This document shows, one piece after another, positions 8,351-17,167 of a stretch of DNA of 64,000 nt. Origin of the DNA: JAAFIP01 sp963775085 (GTDB lineage: Bacteria; Pseudomonadota; Gammaproteobacteria; Burkholderiales; Burkholderiaceae_C); the NCBI GenBank assembly GCA_963775085.1, contig CAVZHO010000020.1:90398-154397 (forward strand). Reading direction: 5' to 3'. The notes under the pieces were generated by a model that was given only the letters and a program-made list of their open reading frames with translations, was not told the origin of the DNA and searched no databases. Every line of letters starts with the position of its first letter. Position 1 is the stretch's first letter. Made by a program: the position numbers and the translations under genes.

Positions 8351-10681
8351 ATGGTCAAGCGCTTGGCATCACTCAGTGCGGTTGCATTGGACGGTCAACT
8401 CACCTCACCGGGGCTGAAAGACGCGCCCGTGCTGGACCTGATGTGCTCGCATTTTGTGTTGGCTCTGGCCGCCAAACAGGGCGCCAAGTTCAATGTGCGC
8501 CGCGACCTCAATAGCCTGCTGGCACTGGCTGGCCGCCACATGGTGTGGCCTCTGCATGTGCTGGAGAAAGTGCGTGAATTTTTAGCCCGCCGCTGCGTGG
8601 GCAACGAGTTTTGGCGCGGCCACGAGGCATTAAGCCCCACCGAATTTTTAGAGCGCCACGGCGCCTGGCGCGGCCCCTATGAAGAAGGCACGCTGTTCTT
8701 TTACCTGGACGAATACGCCAAAGACGCACCCAAAGACCTGCTCACGCTGCTGGCCGCCACCGACGAGTGGCTGGGTCGCGCGTTGAAAAAACACAGCACC
8801 CTGGTCGAGAAAAACATCGACGCGCTGGCCGGCCTGCTGCAACTGAACAAGGCCGAGCGCGCCCTGCTGCTGTACGGCACGCTGGCCCGCTACCAGCGCG
8901 ACCTGCGCAGCCTGCTGGTGGAATTCAAAGTCAACAACGCGCCTGAAGCGTATGCCGCGCTGGCCGACATTGCCGGCGTAAAAGCCAGCGAAGTGGGCGA
9001 GGCACTGCGCGTCGGCTCGCGCCTCGAGCGCATTGGCATGGTCGAGAATTTAATCTCCGAGCACAACATCACCGACCTGGCCGACCTGATGAAGGTGAGC
9101 GAAAAACTCCCCCCCGTGCTGATGCGCGAGTACCGCGACCAAAGCGAGCTGATGGCTGTGTTCACCCGCCCGGCCAGCAAAACGATGCTGGCTACGAAAG
9201 ACTTTCATTTTGTGCAGGAAGAAGTCGATGTGCTGATCAGCCTGATGCGCAACGCGGTGGAGCGCAAAGAGCTGGGCGTGAACGTGCTGCTGTACGGCCC
9301 CCCCGGCACCGGCAAGACCGAGCTGGCCAAGGTGGTGGCGCAGGCCGCCGGGCTGGAACTGTTTGAAGTGGAATACGCCGACCGCGATGGCAATTCATTG
9401 AGTGGCCGCGACCGCTACCGCTCGCTGCAAATTGCACAAGTCTTTCTCAAAGGCGCGCAGCAAGCCACGCTGCTGTTTGACGAGGTGGAAGATGTCTTCC
9501 CGCCCATCAGCGTGGATGCCGCGCAACTGATGGCGCGGCAGGAGCAGCAGGCACTGTCGCCCTCGGTGAGCCAAAGCGTGAACGGCAAGGCCTGGGTCAA
9601 CCAGATTTTGGAAGGCAACGCCGTGCCCACCATTTGGGTGACCAACCGCATCGAGCAGATCGACCCGGCCTTTCGCCGCCGCTTTGCCTACCACCTGGAG
9701 CTTAAGTCGCCACCCCCCGGTGCGCGCGAGCAACTGGTGCGCAAGACGCTGGAGGGCGTGGCCATCAGCGACGGTTTTGTCGCCAAACTCACCGAACGCA
9801 AAGGCCTGACACCCGCGCAGATCCGCACCGCCGTGCGCTTTGCCGGGCTGGCCAAATCGAGTGACGACACCACTGCGTTTGAGGGCCTGATCGAGCGCCA
9901 GCTGAAAAACTCCGACGACGCGCTGGGCAACAAGGCCGCCAGCGACAAAACCCGCAAGCAAGTGACGACATACGATTTGGACATGCTCAACGTGGAAACA
10001 CGTTTCGACATTCCGCGTATTGTCGAGGCGCTGAAGGCGCGCGGCCACGGCACCCTGTGCTTCTATGGCGCACCGGGCACCGGCAAAACGGCCCTGGGCG
10101 AGCACATCAGCCGCGCCCTGGGCAAGCCGTTGATCGTCAAGCAGGCCAGCGACCTGGTGAGCAAGTATGTGGGCGAGACCGAGCAAAACATGGCCGCCAT
10201 GTTCAAGGAAGCCGAGGCCGAGAAGGCCGTGCTGCTGCTGGACGAGGCCGACAGCTTTTTGCAAGACCGCCGGGGCGCGCAGCGCACCTACGAGGTGACC
10301 GAGGTGAACGAAATGCTCCAGCAGATGGAGCGCTACAACGGCATCTTCGTCTGCACCACCAACCTGCTGGACCGCATCGACCAGGCCGCCCTGCGCCGCT
10401 TTACCTTCAAGATCAAGTTCAAGCCGCTCACCAAAGAGCAGCGCGAGAAGATGTTTATCACCGAGGCGTTGAAGGGTGACGCGACCCAGTTTGACGACGC
10501 GCTACGCACCCGCCTGGCCAAACTAGAGCAGCTGTGCCCCGGCGACTTTGCCGCCGTCAAGCGCCAGGTGGATATTTTGGCTACCGACTTCTCGGCCGAT
10601 GAGTTTATCGAGCAGCTGGAAGCCGAGCACCGCATCAAACCCGAAGTGCGCGAGGCGCGCGGCATGGGCTTTGTGCAGTAA
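8351..10681 (+). CDS. Two-domain AAA+ ATPase
   Basis: A protein of 776 residues with an N-terminal helical region of about 280 residues and two AAA+ modules. Module 1 has Walker A LLYGPPGTGKTELAKV (about residue 313) and Walker B TLLFDEVEDVF. Module 2 has Walker A FYGAPGTGKTALGEH (about residue 572), Walker B VLLLDEADSFL and a sensor region with TTNLLDRIDQAALRRF. This resembles CDC48/VCP-type remodelling ATPases, but the N-terminal region is not one I recognise and the substrate is unknown. The ATG at 8351 follows GGAGG at 8341-8345, which excludes the earlier in-frame TTG. It is transcribed alone and converges on the YidB-like gene. Confidence 0.85.
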   Translation: MVKRLASLSAVALDGQLTSPGLKDAPVLDLMCSHFVLALAAKQGAKFNVRRDLNSLLALAGRHMVWPLHVLEKVREFLARRCVGNEFWRGHEALSPTEFLERHGAWRGPYEEGTLFFYLDEYAKDAPKDLLTLLAATDEWLGRALKKHSTLVEKNIDALAGLLQLNKAERALLLYGTLARYQRDLRSLLVEFKVNNAPEAYAALADIAGVKASEVGEALRVGSRLERIGMVENLISEHNITDLADLMKVSEKLPPVLMREYRDQSELMAVFTRPASKTMLATKDFHFVQEEVDVLISLMRNAVERKELGVNVLLYGPPGTGKTELAKVVAQAAGLELFEVEYADRDGNSLSGRDRYRSLQIAQVFLKGAQQATLLFDEVEDVFPPISVDAAQLMARQEQQALSPSVSQSVNGKAWVNQILEGNAVPTIWVTNRIEQIDPAFRRRFAYHLELKSPPPGAREQLVRKTLEGVAISDGFVAKLTERKGLTPAQIRTAVRFAGLAKSSDDTTAFEGLIERQLKNSDDALGNKAASDKTRKQVTTYDLDMLNVETRFDIPRIVEALKARGHGTLCFYGAPGTGKTALGEHISRALGKPLIVKQASDLVSKYVGETEQNMAAMFKEAEAEKAVLLLDEADSFLQDRRGAQRTYEVTEVNEMLQQMERYNGIFVCTTNLLDRIDQAALRRFTFKIKFKPLTKEQREKMFITEALKGDATQFDDALRTRLAKLEQLCPGDFAAVKRQVDILATDFSADEFIEQLEAEHRIKPEVREARGMGFVQ

Positions 10682-10743
10682 ACCAAGCCCAGCGCAGCGG
10701 TGCAAGTCGGCATCGCATGCGCTCTTGCGTGCGTGCACATAAA

Positions 10744-10784
10744 AATGCCCGTTGCACCCCTGAGAAGAGGGTCGCAACGGGCGT
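10744..10784 (-). terminator. terminator between convergent AAA+ and yidB-like genes
   Basis: GCCCGTTGCACCC pairs with GGGTCGCAACGGGC apart from one bulged base. On the minus strand the stem is followed by ATTTTTA, so it best fits termination of the YidB-like gene. It could also stop read-through from the ATPase gene. Confidence 0.7.
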
Positions 10785-10803
10785 TAGCACCAAGAATACT
10801 GAC

Positions 10804-10858
10804 CAAACATGGCCATAGTCCCTTTCATTGGGACATTTGTAGCTATCGTTTTTGTAGC
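10804..10858 (-). repeat. dispersed 55-bp repeat, copy 12, at the yidB-like stop codon
   Basis: On the minus strand it reads ATAGCTACAAATGTCC then GAAAGGGACTATGGCC. The TAG of the element (in GATAGC) is the stop codon of the YidB-like gene, whose last residues (LQKR) are encoded at the repeat edge. Confidence 0.75.
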
Positions 10859-11331
10859 AAGCCGCCCAGCATGCCCATCAAATCGCCAGCATTGCCCAGT
10901 CCACCTGCAGGGGCTTGGCCGTTGGGGGTGAGGTGGTTGATCAGGCCAGGCAGGATTTGGCTCAGTTGCCCAGCCGCATCGCCGTGGCTCATGCCCAGCT
11001 TGGAGGCCAGGTCGCTGATGGTGTCCTGGCCCAGTGCGTTGGTCACTTGGTCGGCATCGACGGGTTGGTTCTCACCCGTGCCAATCCAGGAATTCATGGC
11101 ATCACCCAAACCGGCTTGCTGAAACTTGGCCGCCAAGCCGCCCAGACCGCCTTGCGCGCCGTCGTTGCCCAGCATGCCAATCGCCGCGTTGATGAGCTGG
11201 GCATTGAGCCCGCCACCCGCTTGGCCACCGCCGCCGAGCAGGGATCCCAGGATGTTACCCAAGCCGCCTGCGCCGCCTTGTTGTTGTCCACCACCCAAAG
11301 CGGCACCCAAAACAGAAGTCAATAAACTCAT
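10843..11331 (-). CDS. YidB family (DUF937) protein
   Basis: A protein of 162 residues with a Gly/Gln-rich start (MSLLTSVLGAALGGGQQQ), repeated hydrophobic-glycine segments (LGNILGSLLGGG, LINAAIGMLG) and the DUF937 C-terminal block (DLASKLGMSHGDAAGQLSQI, then LPGLINHLTPNG). The family function is not established. The start is the ATG at 11331 with GGAG seven bases upstream; an in-frame TTG four codons earlier overlaps that ribosome site. The stop codon lies in repeat copy 12. Confidence 0.88.
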   Translation of the reverse strand: MSLLTSVLGAALGGGQQQGGAGGLGNILGSLLGGGGQAGGGLNAQLINAAIGMLGNDGAQGGLGGLAAKFQQAGLGDAMNSWIGTGENQPVDADQVTNALGQDTISDLASKLGMSHGDAAGQLSQILPGLINHLTPNGQAPAGGLGNAGDLMGMLGGLLQKR

Positions 11332-11397
11332 AGGATTCTCCAAAAAATGTACTGTAAAAGCATTAGCAAGTTGCTAGCGCTCACTACTGTAGCACCA

Positions 11398-12564
11398 TTA
11401 TTTGACGGCTGCACGACGTTGTAAGGCCAACCAGAACAAAGCCACACCCGTGACGGCTACGGGCAACAGACTGCCGTAGTTGAGCATTTGCCAGCCCTGG
11501 GTGGTCACCAGCGCGCCCGACGCGAAGGAGGACAGCGCCATGACGGCAAAGACGAAGAAGTTCAGCGCGCCCTGGGCCTTGTCTTTTTCGGCAGTGCTGA
11601 AGGACTGCACCGCCAGGGTCGTGGAGCCGGTGAACAGGAAGTTCCAGCCCAAGCCGAGCAAAAACAGCGCCACCAAAAACTGGTGCAGCGCCTGCCCCGT
11701 CAGCGCCACGCCAATACAGCCAAACATCAGCAGCACGCCAACGCCCATGACGGGCAGCGCGCCATACCGCTTGATCAGATGGCCGGTAAAAAAGCCCGGC
11801 GCAAACATGCCGATCACATGCCATTGCAGTACAAAGGCGGCGTCGCTAAAGGGCAGGGCGCATTGTTGCATGGCAATCGGCGTGGCGGCCATCAAGAGGT
11901 TCATCACGCCAAAGCCCAGGGCGCCGGCCGCCGCCGCAACGATAAACACCGGCTGGCGCATGATCTCAGGCAGCGGCCTGCCCGTGCCTGCATTGGTTTT
12001 GGCGGGCAGGGGCGGGAACTCCACAAAAGCCATCACTGCCAGCCCCAGCAGGGCGATGCCCGCCAGCGACAGGTAGGCGGCGGCAAAGGGCACCGACAGC
12101 AGATTGCGCGTGGCCGCTGCCAGATTGGGGCCGATGATGGCTCCGATCAGCCCGCCCGCCAGCACCCAGGAGACGGCTTTTTCTTTGTAGTCCTTGTGCG
12201 CCAGTTCGGCAGCGGCAAAACGGTAAAGTGAGGCATTGGCGTTGTAGTAGCCCGCCACGACGGTGGCGGCACACAGCAGGGCAAAGTTGCGCGTGATCGC
12301 GGCGTAAAAGCACACCAGAGCCGAGACCAGGCCAACGGCCAAGCCGATCTGGAACGAGCGTTGCCTGCCCAACCGCGCCTGGGTACGTGCCACCAGGCCG
12401 GTAGACAGCGCCCCGCCCACTACATAGCCCATCACCGGCAGGGTGGCCATCCAGCCCAGCGGGGCCAGCGCCAGGCCGACCAGGCCGTTGATGGCGATAA
12501 AGACGACGTTGTTGGTTAAAAACAGGCCTTGCGCAAAGACCATGAGCCAGAGGTTTTTATTCAC
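11398..12564 (-). CDS. Major facilitator superfamily transporter
   Basis: A protein of 388 residues with about twelve hydrophobic helices and the basic loop between helices 2 and 3 typical of the family (RTQARLGRQRSFQIG). Substrate unknown. It starts with GTG at 12564, preceded by AAGGAA. It follows rsmE on the same strand with about 73 bases between them, so the two may be co-transcribed, although no functional link is evident. It belongs to the YbfB/YfcJ-like group of small MFS proteins by general look only. Confidence 0.88.
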   Translation of the reverse strand: MNKNLWLMVFAQGLFLTNNVVFIAINGLVGLALAPLGWMATLPVMGYVVGGALSTGLVARTQARLGRQRSFQIGLAVGLVSALVCFYAAITRNFALLCAATVVAGYYNANASLYRFAAAELAHKDYKEKAVSWVLAGGLIGAIIGPNLAAATRNLLSVPFAAAYLSLAGIALLGLAVMAFVEFPPLPAKTNAGTGRPLPEIMRQPVFIVAAAAGALGFGVMNLLMAATPIAMQQCALPFSDAAFVLQWHVIGMFAPGFFTGHLIKRYGALPVMGVGVLLMFGCIGVALTGQALHQFLVALFLLGLGWNFLFTGSTTLAVQSFSTAEKDKAQGALNFFVFAVMALSSFASGALVTTQGWQMLNYGSLLPVAVTGVALFWLALQRRAAVK

Positions 12565-12637
12565 GGTATTCCTTGCGGTGTGCCTATGCTGGCGTTATGC
12601 GGGTTGGGCCGCGCGATGCAGATATCGCCACGGGCGG

Positions 12638-13417
12638 CTAATCGGTGGCCAGTACCCACAGACTGAGCGCAGCCAGTGGCGCAGTCTCCGAGCGTAGCAC
12701 GCGCGCGCCCAAGCTTACCGGGGTGTAACCGCAGGCCAGCGCAGCGGTTTCTTCGTTGGGACCGAGGCCACCTTCGGGGCCGCAGATGCATTCAATGGCG
12801 CTGGCTTGCGCCGTAGGGTTTGTCTCCGCTTGGGCCTGCACTGTGGGGCCCGGGCACAGCGCAAAGGCGTGCGCCGACACACTGGCGCTGTGGACGGACA
12901 GCACACAGCCTAAACCAGGGTGCGCCGTGCGCTTGGCCACAGCAGACAACCACGCCGACCAATGGAGTACGGGGTGAATGATGGGCACCCGGTTGCGCCC
13001 CGACTGCTCGCAGGCGGCCACCGCAATGGCTTGCCAGTGGGCGACTTTTTTCTCGGCCCGCTCGCCCGACAGGCGCAGCACGGTGCGCTCGGTCATCAGG
13101 GGCTGGATGCTGGCTACACCCAGCTCGGTGGCCTTCTCGACCAGCCATTCCATGCGCTCATTGGCGGGCATGCCGATGACCAGATGCACGGCGCGCGCGG
13201 CTTCACGCTCGACCGGGTCGTGCGCCTCCACGCGCACCCGCACCTCGCTGCGCCCCATCTGCGTGACCTCTGCGCTGTATTCGCCGCCTTGGCCGTTGAA
13301 CAGGGTCAGCCCATGGCCCGGCTGCATGCGCAAGACCTGCACATGGCGGGCGCTGGCAGCGTCCAGCGCGGTTTCCAGATCCGGGCTGAGTACTTGGGGC
13401 GTGTAGAAACGGGGCAT
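12638..13417 (-). CDS. rsmE: 16S rRNA (uracil-1498-N3)-methyltransferase
   Basis: Methylates U1498 of 16S rRNA in the 30S subunit using SAM. At 259 residues it has the expected length. The N-terminal PUA-like part begins MPRFYTPQVL and contains the HVLRM-type block (RHVQVLRMQPG). The SPOUT part has EWLVEKATELGVASIQPL, and the knot signature CICGPEGGLGPNEE comes before LGARVLRSETAPLAAL. It starts at the ATG at 13417. A short stretch in the middle (about residues 160-200) is longer and less conserved than I would expect. Confidence 0.95.
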   Translation of the reverse strand: MPRFYTPQVLSPDLETALDAASARHVQVLRMQPGHGLTLFNGQGGEYSAEVTQMGRSEVRVRVEAHDPVEREAARAVHLVIGMPANERMEWLVEKATELGVASIQPLMTERTVLRLSGERAEKKVAHWQAIAVAACEQSGRNRVPIIHPVLHWSAWLSAVAKRTAHPGLGCVLSVHSASVSAHAFALCPGPTVQAQAETNPTAQASAIECICGPEGGLGPNEETAALACGYTPVSLGARVLRSETAPLAALSLWVLATD

Positions 13418-13442
13418 GCTGGCAAATAGGTCAATGCAGTGT

Positions 13443-13498
13443 ACTATAAATTCAATAGCTGCTTACGTCCATGTGACAAGGACTACAGGCATATTTAT
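13443..13498 (+). repeat. dispersed 55-bp repeat, copy 4 (close to consensus)
   Basis: CTATAAATTCAATAGCTGCT, TACGTCCATGTGACAAGG, ACTACAGGCATATTTATT in order. Intergenic, between rsmE and the AmgK-like gene. Best single representative of the family here. Confidence 0.9.
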
Positions 13499-13552
13499 TC
13501 GGTAAAAACAGATTCCTGCGGGGCTTGTGGGCAGCTAAGGGTATGGGGCGGC

Positions 13553-14671
13553 CTAGATGCGGCCAAACGACCATGCCGTCGTGTTTTGCGTGCCCTCGAT
13601 CTCGTCAATCACCTTGAGCAGCGGCCCCAGCTCGCGGTAGCGGTTGGCAGTGGTACGAATGTAGTGGATAAAGCGCGGCGCGTCTTGCAAATATTTGGCT
13701 TTGCCATCGCGCAGGGTCAGGCGGGCAAATATCCCGGCTACCTTCAGGTGGCGTTGCAAACCCATCCATTCCACGGCACGGTAAAACGCGCCAAAGTCGC
13801 TGGCCCAGCCCTCGTAGTCCATCAGCCCCAACTTGCGGGCTTTTTCCCAGTAGCGGATGGTGACATCCAGGACAAAGTCTTCGTCCCAGGTCAAAAACGC
13901 GTCACGCATCAGTGAGGCGATGTCGTAGGTGATGGGGCCGTACACCGCATCCTGGAAGTCCAGCACCCCCAGGCGGCCTGGCTCACTGGCCATCAGGTTG
14001 CGCGGCATGAAGTCGCGGTGCACATACACGCTGGGGGCGGCCAGATTGCGCTGCACGATCAGGGCAAAGGCGCTGGTGATGGTTTCGCTTTGCTTCGCTG
14101 TGAGCCTGATGGCGCGGTGTTTGGCGATGTACCAGTCAGGGAAGAGCTGCAACTCGCGTTGCAGCAGCGCCGCATCGTAGGGCGGCAGCACGCCGGGCTG
14201 GGAGGCGGTTTGCAGTTGCAACAGGGCGTCCACCGCCTGCATATAGCGCGGCAAATTGGCCTGTGGCTGCTCGGGCACAATTTGCTCCATCATGGTCTGT
14301 GCGCCCAGGTCGGTCAGCAGCATAAAGCCCTGTGCCTGGTCCCAGGCCAGCACCTCCGGGGCCAGCAAACCCGCGTCGCTCAGCAGCTTGGCCATGGTGA
14401 CGAAGGGCTTGCAATCCTCCTTGTCGGGCGGCGCGTCCATGATGATGCGCGGCAGGCCCTGCTCCGTATCGATGCGCAGATAACGCCGAAAACTCGCATC
14501 GGCCGAGGCGATGCGCAAGCTGGTGGGAACGAGGGCCTGCGCTGGCGCGACACCGGTCAGCCAGTGCATAAAAGCCTGCCCCCTCTGGGCATGGGCCCAC
14601 AAAACGGGGTGGGCTGGCCCGACTGAAGTGGGCGTGAGGGGGGGCGAAGAGGGGGAATAGAGGTGACTCAT
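13553..14671 (-). CDS. amgK: Aminoglycoside phosphotransferase-fold kinase, AmgK-like
   Basis: A 372-residue APH/choline-kinase-fold protein. Catalytic block YVHRDFMPRNLM (HxD then N) and the metal-binding VLDFQDAVYGP are clear. AmgK phosphorylates N-acetylmuramate and N-acetylglucosamine at C1 for peptidoglycan recycling in pseudomonads, where the gene also sits beside lptD. Here it is divergent from lptD, which supports the assignment. The usual partner, the nucleotidyltransferase gene murU, is not present in the window. Start at 14671; an internal start is possible because the first 30 residues are Pro-rich and unlike the family. Confidence 0.78.
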   Translation of the reverse strand: MSHLYSPSSPPLTPTSVGPAHPVLWAHAQRGQAFMHWLTGVAPAQALVPTSLRIASADASFRRYLRIDTEQGLPRIIMDAPPDKEDCKPFVTMAKLLSDAGLLAPEVLAWDQAQGFMLLTDLGAQTMMEQIVPEQPQANLPRYMQAVDALLQLQTASQPGVLPPYDAALLQRELQLFPDWYIAKHRAIRLTAKQSETITSAFALIVQRNLAAPSVYVHRDFMPRNLMASEPGRLGVLDFQDAVYGPITYDIASLMRDAFLTWDEDFVLDVTIRYWEKARKLGLMDYEGWASDFGAFYRAVEWMGLQRHLKVAGIFARLTLRDGKAKYLQDAPRFIHYIRTTANRYRELGPLLKVIDEIEGTQNTTAWSFGRI

Positions 14672-14773
14672 GGATAATCCATTCTACAAAGCCTGCTGCA
14701 CCCCCTATAAACCGAGGGTAAACCGGGCGCAAAAACCGATCTTTTGAATTCAACTGCCTCTAGCTGCCGCTCA

Positions 14774-17167
14774 ATGCGACCGTCCCGCCCCGCTCCCAAT
14801 GCCCGCATGCCCTTGCACAGCGCAGTGCACTGCGCAGCGTTGCTGCTGTGCTGCACAGGGCCCGTGGTGCGTGCGCAAACGGCGGCGCCCCCATCGGCGA
14901 GTGAGCCTGGCCCGGCGCTGCTGCGTTCCACGCCCTTGCTGCAAGAGCTGTTTGATGACGAAACCCGTCGCCTGCAGCCAACGTTTATTTTTGGCGACCG
15001 CATTACTGGGCGTACCGATCTGGACACGGTGGTCGATGGCAATGCCGAGTTGCGCCGCAGTGGCTCGGTGATCCGTGCCGACCGGATCGAGTACTACCAG
15101 CCTGACGATTTGGTCAAGGCACGCGGCAACGTGCGCATTAACCGCAACGGCAATGTCTATGAGGGTAAAGAGGCACAGATCAAGGTGGAGTCCACCGAGG
15201 GCTACTTTACCGAGCCGAGCTACCAGCTTTTGAAAAACGGTGCCCAAGGCAGCGCCTCGCGCATCGACTTTATTGACGACAAACGCACGGTGGCGCGCGA
15301 TGCGACGTACAGCACCTGCCAGCGCCGCCCGGGCCCCCGCTGGATGCCCGACTGGGTACTCAAGGCCGCCCAAATCGGGCTGGATACCGATACCAATGTG
15401 GGCGTGGCACAAGAGGTGCAACTGCGGTTTAAGGATGTGCCGATTTTGGCCTGGCCAGAAATCAGTTTTCCCCTGAATGACGAGCGCAAGTCAGGCTGGT
15501 TGCCGCCCGCTTTCAATATTGACAACACCAGTGGCGTGGAGCTGATGGTGCCGTATTACTGGAATATTGCCCCCAACCGGGATGCCACCTTTTTCCCCAG
15601 CCTGGCAGCCAAGCGGGGCCTCAATGTAGGCGGCGAGTTTCGTTACCTGGAAAAAAACTACAGCGGCACGGCGCGTCTGGACTGGTCGCCGCATGACCAG
15701 TTGCGCGGCGAGTCGCGCTGGGGCTTGGCTACAGCGCATTCGGGAAGTTATTACAGCGGTCTGCCTGCCGTGGGCGATGTGGGCCTGAGCCTGAGCCTGA
15801 ACCGCGTCAGCGACGACAACTACTGGAGTGATTTTCCGCGCGCCACATCCACCCTGACGCAGCGGCTGCTGGCCAGCGATGGCGCCTTATCCTGGTCGCA
15901 GGGCCCGGTTTCGCTGTACGCCCGAGCACTCAAATGGCAAACACTGCAATTGCCCAGCTCCGTGATTACGCCGCCCTATGACCGATTGCCGCAACTGACC
16001 GCGCGCTACAACCGCACCAACTGGAACGGCCTGGATATGTCCACCGAACTGGACTACACCCAATTCAGATCGCAGCAGTCCTTGACCCGGCAACCCAATG
16101 CCAAGCGCACCTATGCGCAGGCGCAGATCAGCAAGCCATGGACCGCACCGGGGTATTTCATGACGCCCAAGCTCCAATTGCATGCAACGGACTATCTGTT
16201 TGATGGCCCGCTAACTACCGGCATCACCCATGCGCAACGCGTGGTTCCCACTGCCAGTGTGGACAGTGGCCTGACCTTCGAACGGGACACCAGCTATTTT
16301 GGCCGCGGCTTCACCCAAACCCTGGAGCCCCGCGCGTTTTACAGCTACACCCCCTTTCGCAACCAGTCCGCGCTGCCTAACTATGACAGTGGCGCCAACG
16401 ACTTCAACTTTGCCACGATCTATACAGAAAACACCTTTGTGGGCAATGACCGATTTGCCGACAACAACCTGTTGACGCTGGGTGTGACATCGCGTCTGCT
16501 GGACCCCCAGACAGGCGCGGAAGCGGTGCGCCTGGCGTATGCGCAGCGGCTGCGTTTTTCCGACCAGAAGGTGACCCTGCCCGGTGGCCTGACGGACACG
16601 GGCCGGGTGTCAGATATGCTGTTTGGTGCCACGGTCAACTGGTCACCCCAGTGGTCTACCGATGGGGTGCTGCAATACAACCCGGCAACGCGCCGTTCGC
16701 AGCGCAGCACCGCGGGGGTGCGCTACAGCCCCAGTGATTACCGCAGCATCAGCGCCGCCTACCGTTATGCCAAAGACTCCAGCGAACAGTTCGATATCGG
16801 CTGGCAATGGCCGTTGAACGACCTGTGGGGCGACAAAGGCCAGAGTCTGGGGTTTGGCCAAGGCCAGGGCGAGGGCCGCTGGTACAGCGTAGGGCGGTTG
16901 AACTACAGTCTGCAAGACCGTAAAATCGTCGACACCGTAGTCGGTTTTGAGTACGATGCAGGGTGTTGGCTGGGCCGCGTGGTTTTTGAGCGCCTGCAAA
17001 CCACCACGTCCAGCGCAAATAAACGGCTATTGTTCCAATTGGAATTTGTGGGTTTTGCGCGGGTCGGCTCCAATCCGTTGAAGGCATTGAAGGACAATGT
17101 GCCGCGGTATCAGTATTTGCGTGAGAAAACCATTGCCGGCCCGAGCCGGTTCAGTAACTATGATTAA
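14774..17167 (+). CDS. lptD: LPS-assembly protein LptD
   Basis: An outer-membrane beta-barrel that inserts lipopolysaccharide into the outer leaflet with LptE. About 797 residues: a signal-like hydrophobic segment (CAALLLCCTGPVVRAQ), an N-terminal OstA/LptA-type jellyroll (VDGNAELRRSGSVIRADRIE, then DDLVKARGNVRI), then a long barrel domain (IDNTSGVELMVPYYWNIAPN, ending DAGCWLGRVVFERL). The start is uncertain: no ATG has a strong ribosome site, and ATG 14774 is chosen as the first with a plausible signal peptide. The mature part has only two clear cysteines, one in each domain, fewer than in the E. coli protein. It overlaps surA by eight bases. Confidence 0.95.
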   Translation: MRPSRPAPNARMPLHSAVHCAALLLCCTGPVVRAQTAAPPSASEPGPALLRSTPLLQELFDDETRRLQPTFIFGDRITGRTDLDTVVDGNAELRRSGSVIRADRIEYYQPDDLVKARGNVRINRNGNVYEGKEAQIKVESTEGYFTEPSYQLLKNGAQGSASRIDFIDDKRTVARDATYSTCQRRPGPRWMPDWVLKAAQIGLDTDTNVGVAQEVQLRFKDVPILAWPEISFPLNDERKSGWLPPAFNIDNTSGVELMVPYYWNIAPNRDATFFPSLAAKRGLNVGGEFRYLEKNYSGTARLDWSPHDQLRGESRWGLATAHSGSYYSGLPAVGDVGLSLSLNRVSDDNYWSDFPRATSTLTQRLLASDGALSWSQGPVSLYARALKWQTLQLPSSVITPPYDRLPQLTARYNRTNWNGLDMSTELDYTQFRSQQSLTRQPNAKRTYAQAQISKPWTAPGYFMTPKLQLHATDYLFDGPLTTGITHAQRVVPTASVDSGLTFERDTSYFGRGFTQTLEPRAFYSYTPFRNQSALPNYDSGANDFNFATIYTENTFVGNDRFADNNLLTLGVTSRLLDPQTGAEAVRLAYAQRLRFSDQKVTLPGGLTDTGRVSDMLFGATVNWSPQWSTDGVLQYNPATRRSQRSTAGVRYSPSDYRSISAAYRYAKDSSEQFDIGWQWPLNDLWGDKGQSLGFGQGQGEGRWYSVGRLNYSLQDRKIVDTVVGFEYDAGCWLGRVVFERLQTTTSSANKRLLFQLEFVGFARVGSNPLKALKDNVPRYQYLREKTIAGPSRFSNYD

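Noticed and set aside
9395..10264. A 289-codon minus-strand frame inside the AAA+ gene
   Set aside because: A shadow frame; the plus strand carries clear Walker motifs across the same bases.
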